Notes: generated from the sequence alone by a model not told the origin. Positions 7,593-17,022 are shown, counted from the first letter of the stretch. The stretch is DNA of 64,000 bases from an uncultured Rickettsiales bacterium (GCA_900551865.1 URXV01000004.1:1-64000); one strand, 5' to 3'. Program-made: numbers and translations.

Positions 7593-9257
7593 CTAGTATA
7601 CCGGACGTTGGTCAATCAAACCGCACCAGCGTTCGACTTCGTCCATATCAATCTGTCCTTTAATCATTCTTTCTATAGCGGCATCTTTTAACGGGCGTCC
7701 GTTTAACTCGCTGACCCAGTAGTCGATGGCCTTGGCGGTTTCATTGTCAATCATCAGGCGCAGAAAACGTGAATCCGGCAAAATAATTTCGTCAACAGCC
7801 ATTCTGCCTTTAAATCCTTTATATCCGCAGGCTTTGCACCCCGGACCACTGACATAAACGTTTTCAATGCCATAATCGCCCAAAGCATTACGTAATCGCT
7901 CAAACTCGGGTGTTCCTTCTTTCGTTTTGATGGATTGCCTGCAATTGGGACACAATTTACGGAACAAACGTTGAGATACCAACCCCTTTACCAATTCAGG
8001 GTCGTTTAACAAATACGGTTGAATTCCCATATCGCGCAAACGCGTAACAATTGCCGGTGCAGAGTTGGCGTGAAGCGTTGTCCACACGCCGTGACCAGAA
8101 AGGGCGCCTTTAAAAGTCAATTCTGCCGTAGACAAGGAACGCGTTTCACCAACCAGAATAACATCAGGGTCGGAACGGAGTGCCGCAGACAAAGCTTTTG
8201 TAAATTGTTCGTTTTTCTCTTCTTCGGTATTGGCGTTTGTAACCGGCATTTGTCGCGCGCCCGGAATAGGATACTCAGGAGGATCCTCCACCGTCAGCAG
8301 GTTAATCTGATAGTTTTTTTCTTGTAATAGTTTAATTAGATTTCGTTGCAAGGTTGTTGATTTGCCGGAACCGGTCGGCCCGGCCACAACATTCAGGCCT
8401 ACCGCCATACTGCGCATTTTATAAAATAAATCTTCTTCGTATTTGCCTAGGCCGAGCGAGCGTAAATCCGAACTTCCTTCCGGATTGTCATCGGCATAAA
8501 GCAAACGCATAACCAGATATTGCGAACCAAACGCAATAGGGTTAAATTGTAAACGAATAGCCAAAACGTTATGCGGCAGCATCAATTTGCCTTTAGAACC
8601 ACGCAAAGGAGTCGAACCAAGTTTTTGCGCACCTTGAAATTCGTTTTGCGAGTAGTTGGAGTCCGAAATATCCGCTGACGCAAAAACCGAACGGACAAAA
8701 GCTTCGCCCCATTCGCCGCCATATTCGTTCTGTTTAACCATAATGCCGTTTTCACGAAACAATACCGTCGACGAAGAGCCAACAACAATATGTACGTCAG
8801 ATACTTTCTTTTGCGAAGCGCGTTGAATAATATTGATGAAATCGATTTGCATTTGCATATCTTCAGCTTCTTCTGCAGATACATCAACAGTACCTGCACC
8901 GCGTTCTGCATATGCATAAATTGCCGCAATTTCATTTAGAGTAACATAGCGCGGCGCTTTAATCGGAATTTTTCTTCTTTTAACATTTGCTTCAAAGTTA
9001 TATACTGCACCGTCAAAACGGTTGTCTTTCGATACCAGATAAGTTCCGTCGGAAAACAAGGCTAATAAGCGGCGTGTTTCATTGGATATCGCAAATTCAG
9101 AACCATTAACCGTCAGCAATTTGTTATTATTTGCAAACAGCTGGTCAAATAAATTAACTTTTTTAACCTGAGAAGCTCCGGAATCTTCTTCTTCAAAGTT
9201 CGATTCCGCAGTTTTCTTCTCAAGTTCTTTTTCGTCTTTTTTTACTTCTTCCGCCAT
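7593..9257 (-). CDS. pilQ: PilQ-like pilus assembly ATPase (GspE family)
   Basis: A 554-residue cytoplasmic ATPase that should drive pilus assembly. It has a charged N-terminal tail, an N-terminal domain to about residue 260, Walker A (GPTGSGKSTT, about 291-300), an Asp box (TVEDPPEYPI), Walker B (VILVGETRS), a His box (TTLHANS, about 390) and a zinc module with CPNC (about 434) and CKAC (about 475). The ATG at 9257 is preferred; TTG at 9263 is in frame but adds only two residues. It lies between the PilP- and PilR-like genes, as in R64. Confidence 0.88.
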   Translation of the reverse strand: MAEEVKKDEKELEKKTAESNFEEEDSGASQVKKVNLFDQLFANNNKLLTVNGSEFAISNETRRLLALFSDGTYLVSKDNRFDGAVYNFEANVKRRKIPIKAPRYVTLNEIAAIYAYAERGAGTVDVSAEEAEDMQMQIDFINIIQRASQKKVSDVHIVVGSSSTVLFRENGIMVKQNEYGGEWGEAFVRSVFASADISDSNYSQNEFQGAQKLGSTPLRGSKGKLMLPHNVLAIRLQFNPIAFGSQYLVMRLLYADDNPEGSSDLRSLGLGKYEEDLFYKMRSMAVGLNVVAGPTGSGKSTTLQRNLIKLLQEKNYQINLLTVEDPPEYPIPGARQMPVTNANTEEEKNEQFTKALSAALRSDPDVILVGETRSLSTAELTFKGALSGHGVWTTLHANSAPAIVTRLRDMGIQPYLLNDPELVKGLVSQRLFRKLCPNCRQSIKTKEGTPEFERLRNALGDYGIENVYVSGPGCKACGYKGFKGRMAVDEIILPDSRFLRLMIDNETAKAIDYWVSELNGRPLKDAAIERMIKGQIDMDEVERWCGLIDQRPVY

Positions 9258-9300
9258 TTTCAAATATCCATAAACAATAATTCAATACGGTGTCAGAGGC

Positions 9301-10869
9301 TTATTTTTTGCTCTTTTCATCAGTTAGCCCCAAGGTCGGAACATAACCGTCAATGCTCCTGCCGACATATAAATAGTCATCGCTGCCGTCTCTGCTGAAT
9401 TTTGCATAATCAGAGCCTATTTCGCTGAGAATATGTCCGGACGGCAGAGGTGAGCCAACCTTTAATGACAACGGTTGTCCGTCAATATCAATAACATCAA
9501 CAGTCATATTTCCGGCTCTTCCGCTGATGCCAAGAATGGCATATTTTGAACTCAGTTTTTCGGGAGCCTCTTCTTCAATCGGTTCTTCCGTTTCGGAGCT
9601 GATTGCAGAAACAGCTGCAGCATTGGCTGCAAGCACGGCAGCATTTGCGGCATTTTTATCCTTTAATTCCTCAATCGACTGCGATTTCAGATAAAGGCTG
9701 TTCTTGGCATTTTTTATAATTTGTGCATCTGCCTCAACCCTTTTGCGCAGTTGTTCGTTTCTTGCTTTCAAATTTTTGACGATTCGCTCAAAATTAGCCC
9801 GTGCTGCTTCTGCAACCTGAATATTTTTTGCCGAAGCTTCCAAAACTTTATTGATTCTCTGTTTAAAGAGCTCGATAAGTTCTTTCTTTTCTTCCTCCAT
9901 CGCAGAAATCTGCGCATAAAGGTTTTCTTTCTCTTTCAGCCATTCCTGTTGGTTAACCAGCATTTGGTTCATATAGGCGTTCAGCAGCTTTCTTTGTTTC
10001 AAAACCTCAAATAGCTGTTCTTTGTCCAGCAATGCCTGCTTTTCCTGAAGAACCTGTGCTTCAATCTTTTTTTGCCGTTCCAAATCCTGAAGGCGCTGTT
10101 CTTCTTTTTGGCGGGCAAGATCATCAATATTTTTTTGCCGTATAGCCTTTTGTGCTTCAATTTCATTGCGAATTTTTTCCCGCCGCAATTCAAGCGTTAA
10201 CAATGTCGTACTTTTTTCAATTTCAGACATTTGGGAAAACAAATCGCTGTCCATTTGCGATAATACGCTGTTTCCCAAAGCTTCAACCGGGTTTGCTTTA
10301 TATTGGATATCTTTCGGCAAATCGGCATCGTTGATAGATGCTCCTCCTGTCTTGGACGCTGGCGCCGCATTATTGGCATTTTGCTGAGCCGGGGCATTAA
10401 TTGACTTCATTTTCAAGTCAAAATTAAAATCTTCTTTTGCTTGCGCCTGATTTTGCTGAGGTAAAGGAGCCGACACTGCTGTAGGCTGCGCAGCAGAAGT
10501 GTTTTTTGCCGCAGAAGAAACGGCAGCGTTATTTTGTGCTGGAGAAACAGGCGCATTTGCATTGGAATTGTCGGAAATTTTTGCATCTGCCGTATTTCCA
10601 GCGGCAGAAACTGAGTTGTTTGATCCGGCAGAACCGGTTTGCACGGTGGTATTTGCAACAGCCTTGGCTCTGGACGGGGAAACCAGTGCATTTGCGGGTT
10701 TATTCTGTTCAGACACGGCTTTTGCCGTTTCCTGATTGGAAACGTTAATAGGCAGGTTGGCTTCGTTAATCGAAACTACGGCCGCATTTACGGTTTGAAC
10801 CTGCGCAGCACTCGCAAAAGCTATTGACACTGCCAGCCCTAAAAATCTGTTTTTGCTTTTACTGAACAT
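9301..10869 (-). CDS. pilP: PilP-like type IVb pilus biogenesis protein, enlarged
   Basis: A 522-residue exported protein. The start ATG 10869 follows the ribosome site AGGGGA at a 6-bp spacing; the frame is open back to 10884 but that part lies inside pilO. A signal peptide (about 1-29, ending QVQTVNA) is followed by an Ala/Asn/Gln-rich linker, two copies of a [AV]SIN[ED]A[ND]LP motif (about 32 and 178), a long charged coiled coil (about 210-400), and a C-terminal domain (SKYAILGISGRAGNMTVDVI, about 430-515) resembling the small PilP fold that reads out a G-x-x-L...V..G fold. R64 PilP is, from memory, much shorter, so most of this protein is lineage-specific addition. It probably bridges the inner-membrane platform and the secretin. 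Confidence 0.65.
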   Translation of the reverse strand: MFSKSKNRFLGLAVSIAFASAAQVQTVNAAVVSINEANLPINVSNQETAKAVSEQNKPANALVSPSRAKAVANTTVQTGSAGSNNSVSAAGNTADAKISDNSNANAPVSPAQNNAAVSSAAKNTSAAQPTAVSAPLPQQNQAQAKEDFNFDLKMKSINAPAQQNANNAAPASKTGGASINDADLPKDIQYKANPVEALGNSVLSQMDSDLFSQMSEIEKSTTLLTLELRREKIRNEIEAQKAIRQKNIDDLARQKEEQRLQDLERQKKIEAQVLQEKQALLDKEQLFEVLKQRKLLNAYMNQMLVNQQEWLKEKENLYAQISAMEEEKKELIELFKQRINKVLEASAKNIQVAEAARANFERIVKNLKARNEQLRKRVEADAQIIKNAKNSLYLKSQSIEELKDKNAANAAVLAANAAAVSAISSETEEPIEEEAPEKLSSKYAILGISGRAGNMTVDVIDIDGQPLSLKVGSPLPSGHILSEIGSDYAKFSRDGSDDYLYVGRSIDGYVPTLGLTDEKSKK

Positions 10870-12136
10870 AAATTGTCCCCTCATAATTCCATACGCCGTT
10901 ATTATAACGTATATTATTAACCTTAAGTCCTGAAAATTTTGTTAACATCGGCTTCCAAATTTCGGGATCATACTTCGAATTAATTCTAAAGTTTAAAAAA
11001 TTATATACCTTATTGCCGGCTTTTACTTTTCCGTTAGATAAAGAAATGCTCATATTCAGAGTCTGAAACAGGTCGTTTATCATATTTCTTAATTCGGACA
11101 TCGTTTTTTTCGGAATCGAATTGACCTTCTTAACAGACTGAAACGGCATTGATATCGTAACGGTATTGCCCCTGTCGTCTATTGATTTATTGGTAAAGGT
11201 CATACCGGAATAGGATAAAGACATTTCAATCCATGACAATCTTCCGAATTCTCTTTTCCATGAAGTAACGGCCCCGGACGCCGAACAGGTAACGCCGCCA
11301 TTCTTCCATCCCGGAGTCGATATGGCTACCAACGACTGAATGCTGTTACGACAATTGTCCAGCAGCCAAGTTGTATCAACCATGGATTCCCACGGTGCAG
11401 GAACGATTTTTTCCACTTCCTTGACGACTTTTTTCTTAGCCCTTCTGGTAACGACTTTGTTTTCTTGTGTTTTCGTTGCAAAAAAAGTATTGGCAATAAA
11501 CATGACAAGCCATGCGCCGGCTGCAATAGAAAGGACGACGACAATTGCCAGCTCTGCGCCGCGCAAAGCGTTAATCTTTTCCAGTTGGACGTCCAAACCT
11601 TGCGAAAACACCTCAGAAATGTCTTTCTGCTCGGTTTCGTCGATTCCCCATTCGGCCGGTGCAATCTTTTTTGACCAGTCAGGAACGGAAAGCATCGACA
11701 TAAACTGCTCTTTGGCGTCTTCTTCTTTGACGAACAAAACATCGCCGTCGGACAAAATAACATCGTTTCTGACACAAAGGTACCAATAGCCGGCATCTAC
11801 TTTAAAAACAGCCAAAAGGGAACTTGCATCGCTCATAGATGTAACCGCAGTTACCGCGGCAACATTCATTCCCTTTTTAAAGCCTTGGGAAGAAACAGCC
11901 AATCCAAGCTGAGGGGATTTGCCGTGCTTGACGCAAAACAAATCTGCCCCGACCAAAACATTTTCGGCAGCCTCTTTCGCATCAAGAAAAGGGGCATCAA
12001 CGTTTTGCAGGCTTTCCCAGAAAATGCTTGCAGCATACTGTATACCGTCAACCGTAAAGCTTGACGCCCACTCTTTGCTGTTTTCCCGGGAAGGTTCAGC
12101 AGATAAATCTAATGCGCTATCCTCTTCTTCAGCCAC
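10859..12136 (-). CDS. pilO: PilO-like type IVb pilus accessory protein
   Basis: A 425-residue inner-membrane protein. The GTG at 12136 is chosen because GAGGGAGA lies just upstream; the longer TTG reading frame has no ribosome site and overlaps the secretin stop. The N-terminal cytoplasmic domain (about 1-190) includes the VFVKEEDAKEQF and IAPAEWGID segments typical of R64-type PilO (pilin accessory protein). One membrane helix (ELAIVVVLSIAAGAWLVMFI, about 195-215) leads into a periplasmic C-terminal domain. It overlaps the pilP start by 11 bp and follows pilN after 11 bp. Likely part of the inner-membrane assembly complex. Confidence 0.78.
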   Translation of the reverse strand: MAEEEDSALDLSAEPSRENSKEWASSFTVDGIQYAASIFWESLQNVDAPFLDAKEAAENVLVGADLFCVKHGKSPQLGLAVSSQGFKKGMNVAAVTAVTSMSDASSLLAVFKVDAGYWYLCVRNDVILSDGDVLFVKEEDAKEQFMSMLSVPDWSKKIAPAEWGIDETEQKDISEVFSQGLDVQLEKINALRGAELAIVVVLSIAAGAWLVMFIANTFFATKTQENKVVTRRAKKKVVKEVEKIVPAPWESMVDTTWLLDNCRNSIQSLVAISTPGWKNGGVTCSASGAVTSWKREFGRLSWIEMSLSYSGMTFTNKSIDDRGNTVTISMPFQSVKKVNSIPKKTMSELRNMINDLFQTLNMSISLSNGKVKAGNKVYNFLNFRINSKYDPEIWKPMLTKFSGLKVNNIRYNNGVWNYEGTIYVQ

Positions 12137-12147
12137 GGTTCTCTCCC

Positions 12148-13752
12148 TCAAAATTTCATACGCGACTCAGGCATCAACGGTGATTCCAAAACAACAGGGG
12201 TCAGCAAGATAACTACAATGCTGCGCGTCTTTTCAACTTTTTCATGACCACCCAAAATATTGTTGTTGACCGGTCCCAAGCCTGCCTTGTCGCTGGATGT
12301 TTCAACTCTTTCATAACCGGAAAGGACTAACGTTTCGCCGGATTTCAAAGCGACTTCCTGCGAAAATCCTCGTTCTTCAATAATCGGGTTTTGAATGTAT
12401 CCGGATTCTTCAGAACTGTCGAGGTTGACGTTTTCCAAATCAAGCAAATCGGAAAGGTTCAGGCTGAACAGCATCATCAACCGGCCGTGATCCATAATTC
12501 TCGGCAAAACATCAAGCGTGAAACCTGTTTCAATTTCTTCCGTTTCAACCGTAACGTCATAACTGGCTTCGCCGCCGACGGTACCATTGTTCGTTTTGGT
12601 ATATTCAGAAATATAATTCTGTGTTTTAACGACCTGAATTGGTGCCGGCTTGTTGTTCATTGTCGTAACCGTGCCGCTTGTAACCAGCGTCGTTACGCCC
12701 TGTGTTGACAATGCCTGAATAGCGGCATTAACGGTAACGTCTCCGCTTAAAATCTTCATTGACATACCGCTGTTTCCGTCAACCAGTCCTGTAGGACCGA
12801 AGTTGTTGTCCCCCAGCGTGATATTGCCGCCGGAAGCCGTTCTGTCCTTAAATGCCGCATCAAGGTCAAAGCCGAATCCCCTCGATTCGTCAACCTCAAC
12901 CTGCAACACTTTGACGCTAATGGCAACTTGACGGGACAATCTTATATTCTGTTCATTGACAAATTTTGAAACCTTTTTGATTTCAGTCGGGGTTGCCGTA
13001 ATTGTCAATGTACCGTTCATCGGATCCGTAACCAGGCTGGAACCTGCGCCAAGCATTGATTTTACGGCCGTCACGATATTCGCCCACAAGTCAATGCTTG
13101 AAATGCCGCTGGTAATACTGCCGCCGCCCGAAGAACTGCTGACGCTTGAAGTCATAGACGGTTTTGTCGGCAGCGTATACAGCGTAAACGTTTTAGTGGT
13201 ATATTTATAAATGTATATCTCTCCGTGTTCATATTTCCACCAAACGCCGAAATGAGAGCAAACTTCGTCCAGCAATCCGCTTAAGGAGCCTTTGTAGGAA
13301 ACAAGCATTCTTGACGTGTCAGACCATTTTGAACCGACTTTCGATACTGTCGGAGCATTTTTGTCTGCTGCAGCCTTAGCTGCGCCTTCAATTTGCGGAG
13401 CAAACCTGATTTTAATTGATGTAATCTGGCTAATCATATTGCCGATTTCATATAATGTTATAGGACGGTTGCTGACCAGGGTAACACCATCAGCAGCTTC
13501 GAGATAACCGGGCAGAGGCTTGTCGCCTTCATATTCTATCTCGCTCGTATCACCCAGCCAGATATCGTCTTTAATACGAATAACGTCTGTATCGGCAACT
13601 GTTTGCGGAGCTTTTGCATCTTCTTTGTACTTTATAGTCGCATCCACATCTCTTTCTATTGCAGCATCATAGTCGGTCGGTAGAGAACAAGAGGCCACGC
13701 CCATAAGCAAAATGCCGGCAAATCCTGTCAAATATTTTCTGTTAGTATGCAT
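12148..13752 (-). CDS. pilN: PilN-like lipoprotein secretin
   Basis: A 534-residue outer-membrane secretin of the R64 PilN type. The start ATG 13752 has GGAG 7 bp upstream; ATG 13758 is too close to it. A lipoprotein signal ends in LLMGVASC (cysteine about residue 23). An N-terminal STN-like segment (GNMISQITSIKIRFAPQ) and N-domain (NEQNIRLSRQVAISVKVLQV) precede the secretin core, which includes TTLVTSGTVTTMNNKPAPIQ and the conserved VALKSGETLVLSGYERVE near residue 480. It would form the gated ring through which the pilus passes. It overlaps the PilL stop by 11 bp. Confidence 0.88.
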   Translation of the reverse strand: MHTNRKYLTGFAGILLMGVASCSLPTDYDAAIERDVDATIKYKEDAKAPQTVADTDVIRIKDDIWLGDTSEIEYEGDKPLPGYLEAADGVTLVSNRPITLYEIGNMISQITSIKIRFAPQIEGAAKAAADKNAPTVSKVGSKWSDTSRMLVSYKGSLSGLLDEVCSHFGVWWKYEHGEIYIYKYTTKTFTLYTLPTKPSMTSSVSSSSGGGSITSGISSIDLWANIVTAVKSMLGAGSSLVTDPMNGTLTITATPTEIKKVSKFVNEQNIRLSRQVAISVKVLQVEVDESRGFGFDLDAAFKDRTASGGNITLGDNNFGPTGLVDGNSGMSMKILSGDVTVNAAIQALSTQGVTTLVTSGTVTTMNNKPAPIQVVKTQNYISEYTKTNNGTVGGEASYDVTVETEEIETGFTLDVLPRIMDHGRLMMLFSLNLSDLLDLENVNLDSSEESGYIQNPIIEERGFSQEVALKSGETLVLSGYERVETSSDKAGLGPVNNNILGGHEKVEKTRSIVVILLTPVVLESPLMPESRMKF

Positions 13753-14848
13753 TCTCATTCTCCATTGTTTCTATAACTATAACGCGGTTGCCTTTATAAT
13801 ACGTTGCAATTGGTGCCGGTCTGGCTCTTGCAAATGCTCTGATTAAAGCTGAACTGACATCTGCAAATTTTCCTTTGAACATAACGCCTGCGCTTAAAAT
13901 GTAATTGCGGTTCGTGTTCCAAAGCAGTTTCCAACCGGACATGGCGCTCCATTTCGTCAGCAATTCGCGCAGATTCTCACCTTCTTCGGCTTCCCAGGTC
14001 AGAACCGTATCGTCGCCGACCTGAATTTCATTAATGTCAACATCTGCCAGCAATTCTTTTTTGTTGCCGACATCGGTAAACTCAATATTCTCATCGTCAA
14101 TATAATCGGCAATGTCAAAAGATTCTTCCGTAAATTCCGAAGTGATAACGTCGTCATCCATAATGTCGTCGCATTCTTCTTCGCAGACAATCTCGTAAGT
14201 TGAGCCGTCATTTATAACACTTTTCTTTGTTTCTTTCAATTCAATGTTGTCAGCGTGCCCGATTTCATTTTTAGGGGCGCCTGCAGGCTTGCGGATAACA
14301 ACTTTCCCGCTGGCTGTTTTTATCGGCTTAGGTTCAACCTTTAAAGGCTTCTGAGAATTTTGAGACTTCTGGGCTCTTTCGGCGGTCTGGGAGGCAGCCG
14401 GAGCGTAGTCTGCCGGATTCGTCTCCAGATTTAATGTTCCCGTTTCGCTGAAAATGCCGTCGTCCACCGTATATTTACGGTTGCTGTTTCTTCTGACCGT
14501 ATCGCCGACCGTTACGGGCTTGGTAACAATATCTTCTTCAATCCCCGGCTGAATCGTTGCCGTCAGATTATTGCCTGCAGACGACTGGGTGTAAAGATGG
14601 TCTCTTTTGGTACGCTCGCCGTAAGCTCTGTAGTCAGCTTCCGTTTTTGTATAGTTTACCAACGCCGTGTCATTGCAGCTGATGCCGTTAACGCCACAGC
14701 GGTCATAAGGGTTGATTGTTGCATCAATAACCGGCGCTTCTTCGGCTGTCAACGTATCTGTCTGCCCGTTGCTGCCGGAGAAGGAACCGCAGGCGGACAC
14801 GCCGCAAATACAGACTAAACAAAACGGTAATAAAAAATTCTTTTTCAT
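13742..14848 (-). CDS. pilL: PilL-like lipoprotein with TcpQ-type C-terminal domain
   Basis: A 368-residue lipoprotein. The signal MKKNFLLPFCLVCICGVSAC ends in a lipobox cysteine at about residue 20. A long acidic, low-complexity middle (about 30-280) precedes a C-terminal TcpQ/PilL-type domain (LTWEAEEGENLRELLTKWSA ... WKLLWNTNRNYIL). TcpQ/PilL proteins assist secretin assembly or targeting in type IVb pili. The ATG at 14848 lies 10 codons inside the longest frame and follows AAAGATAGG. Its last codons contain the ribosome site of pilN. Confidence 0.72.
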   Translation of the reverse strand: MKKNFLLPFCLVCICGVSACGSFSGSNGQTDTLTAEEAPVIDATINPYDRCGVNGISCNDTALVNYTKTEADYRAYGERTKRDHLYTQSSAGNNLTATIQPGIEEDIVTKPVTVGDTVRRNSNRKYTVDDGIFSETGTLNLETNPADYAPAASQTAERAQKSQNSQKPLKVEPKPIKTASGKVVIRKPAGAPKNEIGHADNIELKETKKSVINDGSTYEIVCEEECDDIMDDDVITSEFTEESFDIADYIDDENIEFTDVGNKKELLADVDINEIQVGDDTVLTWEAEEGENLRELLTKWSAMSGWKLLWNTNRNYILSAGVMFKGKFADVSSALIRAFARARPAPIATYYKGNRVIVIETMENENAY

Positions 14849-14954
14849 GTTTTGACCTATCTTTAAATCCAATCTCAATCAACCATAAATATTAAAATTT
14901 AATTAATCAAGCTTAACACTTTATTTATAAGACGTTTATTTGTGGTAAAACGTT

Positions 14955-16337
14955 TTAAGGCAAATTCTGTTTAAGTTGCAAAGTCCTTATGATAAAAGCA
15001 TTGGGCTCGGTTAACGAAAAGACGGTATCGACTTTTGAAAAATCTACGCCGTTGTTCATAAAAATAGTGTAAAGAAGATTCAGCCTTTTCCTTTGCAATT
15101 CAATCGGCGCTGTCGCATCCAGTCTGATTTGCAAATATGTCTTCTCTTCTTTTGCTTTTTCGGAAAAAGCTTTCAGCCAACGCAGGGTCTGGCCTGAAAT
15201 TTCCGCTCTGTCCGGCTGGAATGAGAGCTTTAGCTCAGAGGGGATGATTTTGTTTTTGGCTTGCTCCTGTTTTGTCTCCTGAATGGTTTCATAAAAACTG
15301 ACCAAGGCATCATTGGAATTTATGGTTTCTTCTGCCTTGCTGGCGCCCTGACTGCTGTATGCGGGTGCAACTTTGGTTTTTGGTTTTGCTGCGGTGTCCG
15401 TTGGCTGTTTGTCTGAGAACCATGAAGATATGCTGTTGAGAAAGCCTTTTGATTCATCTTTTTTCTGCGCTGCAGTCGAAACTTTGGGGAGAATTTTTAT
15501 GTTCTCTTCCGAAAGTTCGGGCTTAACCTCTTTTGCTTGTTGGGGAGTATTCTGGCGCCCTTGGGTGGGAACGCTGGCCTTTCTGCTGCCTTTAATAAAT
15601 GTGGGCGTGAGGTTTTCGTCATTTAATATTTCGTCCGGTATGGGAAAAATGATGCTTTGTTTAATTTTCTCGGCAACCTTATAGGAGATTTCCTGATCTT
15701 CGTTTGCGGCTTGCTTGAAGTTATCGGTAAAAAGGTCTTGCGGTCGCTGGTCTTGATATTTTTCAAGCAGCTTCTTGTTTTTTATGTGTTTGCTCCCTTT
15801 TGCGACAACCCAGGGTGTATCGGGGATAAAATCTTCGCTGTCGGATAATGTGGATGTCGGCAGCATGGCAACTTTATTCTCGTCTTCGCTTTGAGCGATT
15901 TCCGCATTTAGATTTTGTTTGTCTGTATTTTCAAATTCAATCGGTATTGAACCGTCAATGTTAATGCTTAATATCTCGTCGTCTTCAATGCCGTTAATGT
16001 CCTGCGGTGCGTAAGCTATCTCGGCGGTTTCTGTCTCGGGTAATTCTTTTTCGGAAAGGAAACGGAAAGTGTCTGCTTTGTCGGGGGCGGAAACTAAAGG
16101 GTTCGCTGTTAAGTCGGAAATCGCAGAGGTAGTAATAGTCTGCTTCTGTACTTTGGTCAAAATATCGGATGCGGCCTTGTTAATGGCCTCTTCTTTTGTT
16201 TTAAATAAATCAATTTTAATGTCCGCCTGAAGGGGGAGGCGCGTTTTGTCAGCCGCCGACGAATATAGCTGCCCGCCTACGGACATGCTAAATAACGACA
16301 GGCTGAAGCCTAAAACAAAACTTTTCATACCTCTCAT
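14955..16337 (-). CDS. Exported protein with OmpA-like C-terminal domain, first gene of pil operon
   Basis: A 460-residue protein with an N-terminal signal (SFVLGFSLSLFSMSVGGQLY), a long disordered-looking, charged middle, and a C-terminal segment beginning LKLSFQPDRAEISGQTLRWL and including LQIRLDATAPIELQRKRLNL. The spacing of F-x-x-x-x-A-x-[IL]-S, a long helix, I-x-[IL]-x-x-x-[AT], then an L-x-x-x-R helix suggests a degenerate OmpA peptidoglycan-binding fold, but the usual D-x-x-G-x-x-x-x-N residues are missing. It may anchor the pilus basal body to the wall. ATG 16337 is chosen with GGGGA upstream; ATG 16328 is possible. It occupies the place where R64 has its early pil genes, but I cannot match it to one. 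Confidence 0.5.
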   Translation of the reverse strand: MRGMKSFVLGFSLSLFSMSVGGQLYSSAADKTRLPLQADIKIDLFKTKEEAINKAASDILTKVQKQTITTSAISDLTANPLVSAPDKADTFRFLSEKELPETETAEIAYAPQDINGIEDDEILSINIDGSIPIEFENTDKQNLNAEIAQSEDENKVAMLPTSTLSDSEDFIPDTPWVVAKGSKHIKNKKLLEKYQDQRPQDLFTDNFKQAANEDQEISYKVAEKIKQSIIFPIPDEILNDENLTPTFIKGSRKASVPTQGRQNTPQQAKEVKPELSEENIKILPKVSTAAQKKDESKGFLNSISSWFSDKQPTDTAAKPKTKVAPAYSSQGASKAEETINSNDALVSFYETIQETKQEQAKNKIIPSELKLSFQPDRAEISGQTLRWLKAFSEKAKEEKTYLQIRLDATAPIELQRKRLNLLYTIFMNNGVDFSKVDTVFSLTEPNAFIIRTLQLKQNLP

Positions 16338-16395
16338 AGGTAAAATATTCCCCAAAATTCACAATATAATCGGCTGCATTCGAAATATTAACCAT

Positions 16396-16425
16396 ATTTT
16401 AAACATTAAATAGAATCTTTAGCAA
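16396..16425 (-). promoter_or_regulatory. Candidate promoter of the pil operon
   Basis: On the minus strand TTGCTA (16425-16420) and TAAAAT (16401-16396) are 18 bp apart, about 60 bp before the first gene of the operon. It is the best sigma-70-like match in the roughly 310-bp divergent gap that separates the pil operon from the VirB locus (16338-16646). The gap is otherwise AT-rich and contains one copy of the 20-bp shared element. Confidence 0.35.
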
Positions 16426-16507
16426 GTATATTTACACAACTAATAACAACAAAATCATGTGTTTATGCATTTGCGCAAAACAAAAGCCGGATAATTGGCT
16501 CGCCGGG

Positions 16508-16527
16508 AGTGTGAAATTTTTGTTACA
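16508..16527 (+). promoter_or_regulatory. Shared 20-bp upstream element, copy 1
   Basis: AGTGTGAAATTTTTGTTACA occurs here and identically at 17225-17244. Both copies end 119-120 bp before the ATG of a VirB2-like pilin gene and 83 bp before its candidate -10 box, while the flanks differ. That conserved placement suggests a regulator site or UP-type element. This copy also lies in the gap shared with the divergent pil operon, so it could act on both. Confidence 0.55.
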
Positions 16528-16586
16528 GAAGATGAAAATTATTAAAAAACAATTGGTTGCTTGTATTTTTAAGAGGCTTAAAAAAC

Positions 16587-16615
16587 TTGAATTTTTTTCA
16601 AAATTGAGGTAAAGT
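16587..16615 (+). promoter_or_regulatory. Candidate promoter of the first VirB2-like gene
   Basis: TTGAAT (16587-16592) and TAAAGT (16610-16615) are 17 bp apart, 31 bp before the gene start, leaving room for the AGGAGA ribosome site. A TATAAT at 16623-16628 is closer to consensus, but would start transcription inside the ribosome site and has no -35 box. Confidence 0.4.
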
Positions 16616-16646
16616 AAATATGTATAATGAATTTAGGAGAACTGAT

Positions 16647-16994
16647 ATGAAAAATCTGAAAAAGATGTTGGTACTGTGCTCTTTGGCACTTGTATTCACG
16701 GCTGTGCTTGCCGATGCATCGTACGCTGAAAGCGTTATGGAAACCGGTATGAAAAAAGCTCTGGTTCTGTTCCAGCACATTAAAACCATTATTTTCGTAG
16801 TTGGTGCGTTTGGTTTGATTGGTATTGCGTTCCAGGCTATTTTCGGTAAGGTAAAATGGACATGGTTTGCTGGTCTTGCAGTTGGTTTGGCTATTCTGGC
16901 TGCGGCTGGTGCAATCGTAAACTACGCAACCGGCGGTAACATTAACGCTGGTCAGACGGGTGATACGTTCAGCCAGTCTGCTGACGGCTTGTAA
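16647..16994 (+). CDS. virB2: VirB2/TrbC-like pilin, copy 1
   Basis: A 115-residue exported protein. ATG 16647 follows AGGAGA; the longer frame from 16620 has no ribosome site. A signal peptide (about 1-26, ending DASYA) is followed by two hydrophobic helices (IIFVVGAFGLIGIAFQAIFG and WFAGLAVGLAILAAAGAIVN) with the G-K-x-x-W turn typical of VirB2/TrbC, and a polar tail. VirB2 is the main subunit of the T4SS pilus. It has its own promoter region and is followed by an intrinsic terminator, so it is probably expressed separately and strongly. The family is short and variable, so the call rests on topology, the turn motif and its position before virB3-virB4. Confidence 0.75.
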   Translation: MKNLKKMLVLCSLALVFTAVLADASYAESVMETGMKKALVLFQHIKTIIFVVGAFGLIGIAFQAIFGKVKWTWFAGLAVGLAILAAAGAIVNYATGGNINAGQTGDTFSQSADGL

Positions 16995-17022
16995 TCGGCA
17001 ACTAACAAATAAAAAAGAAAAG

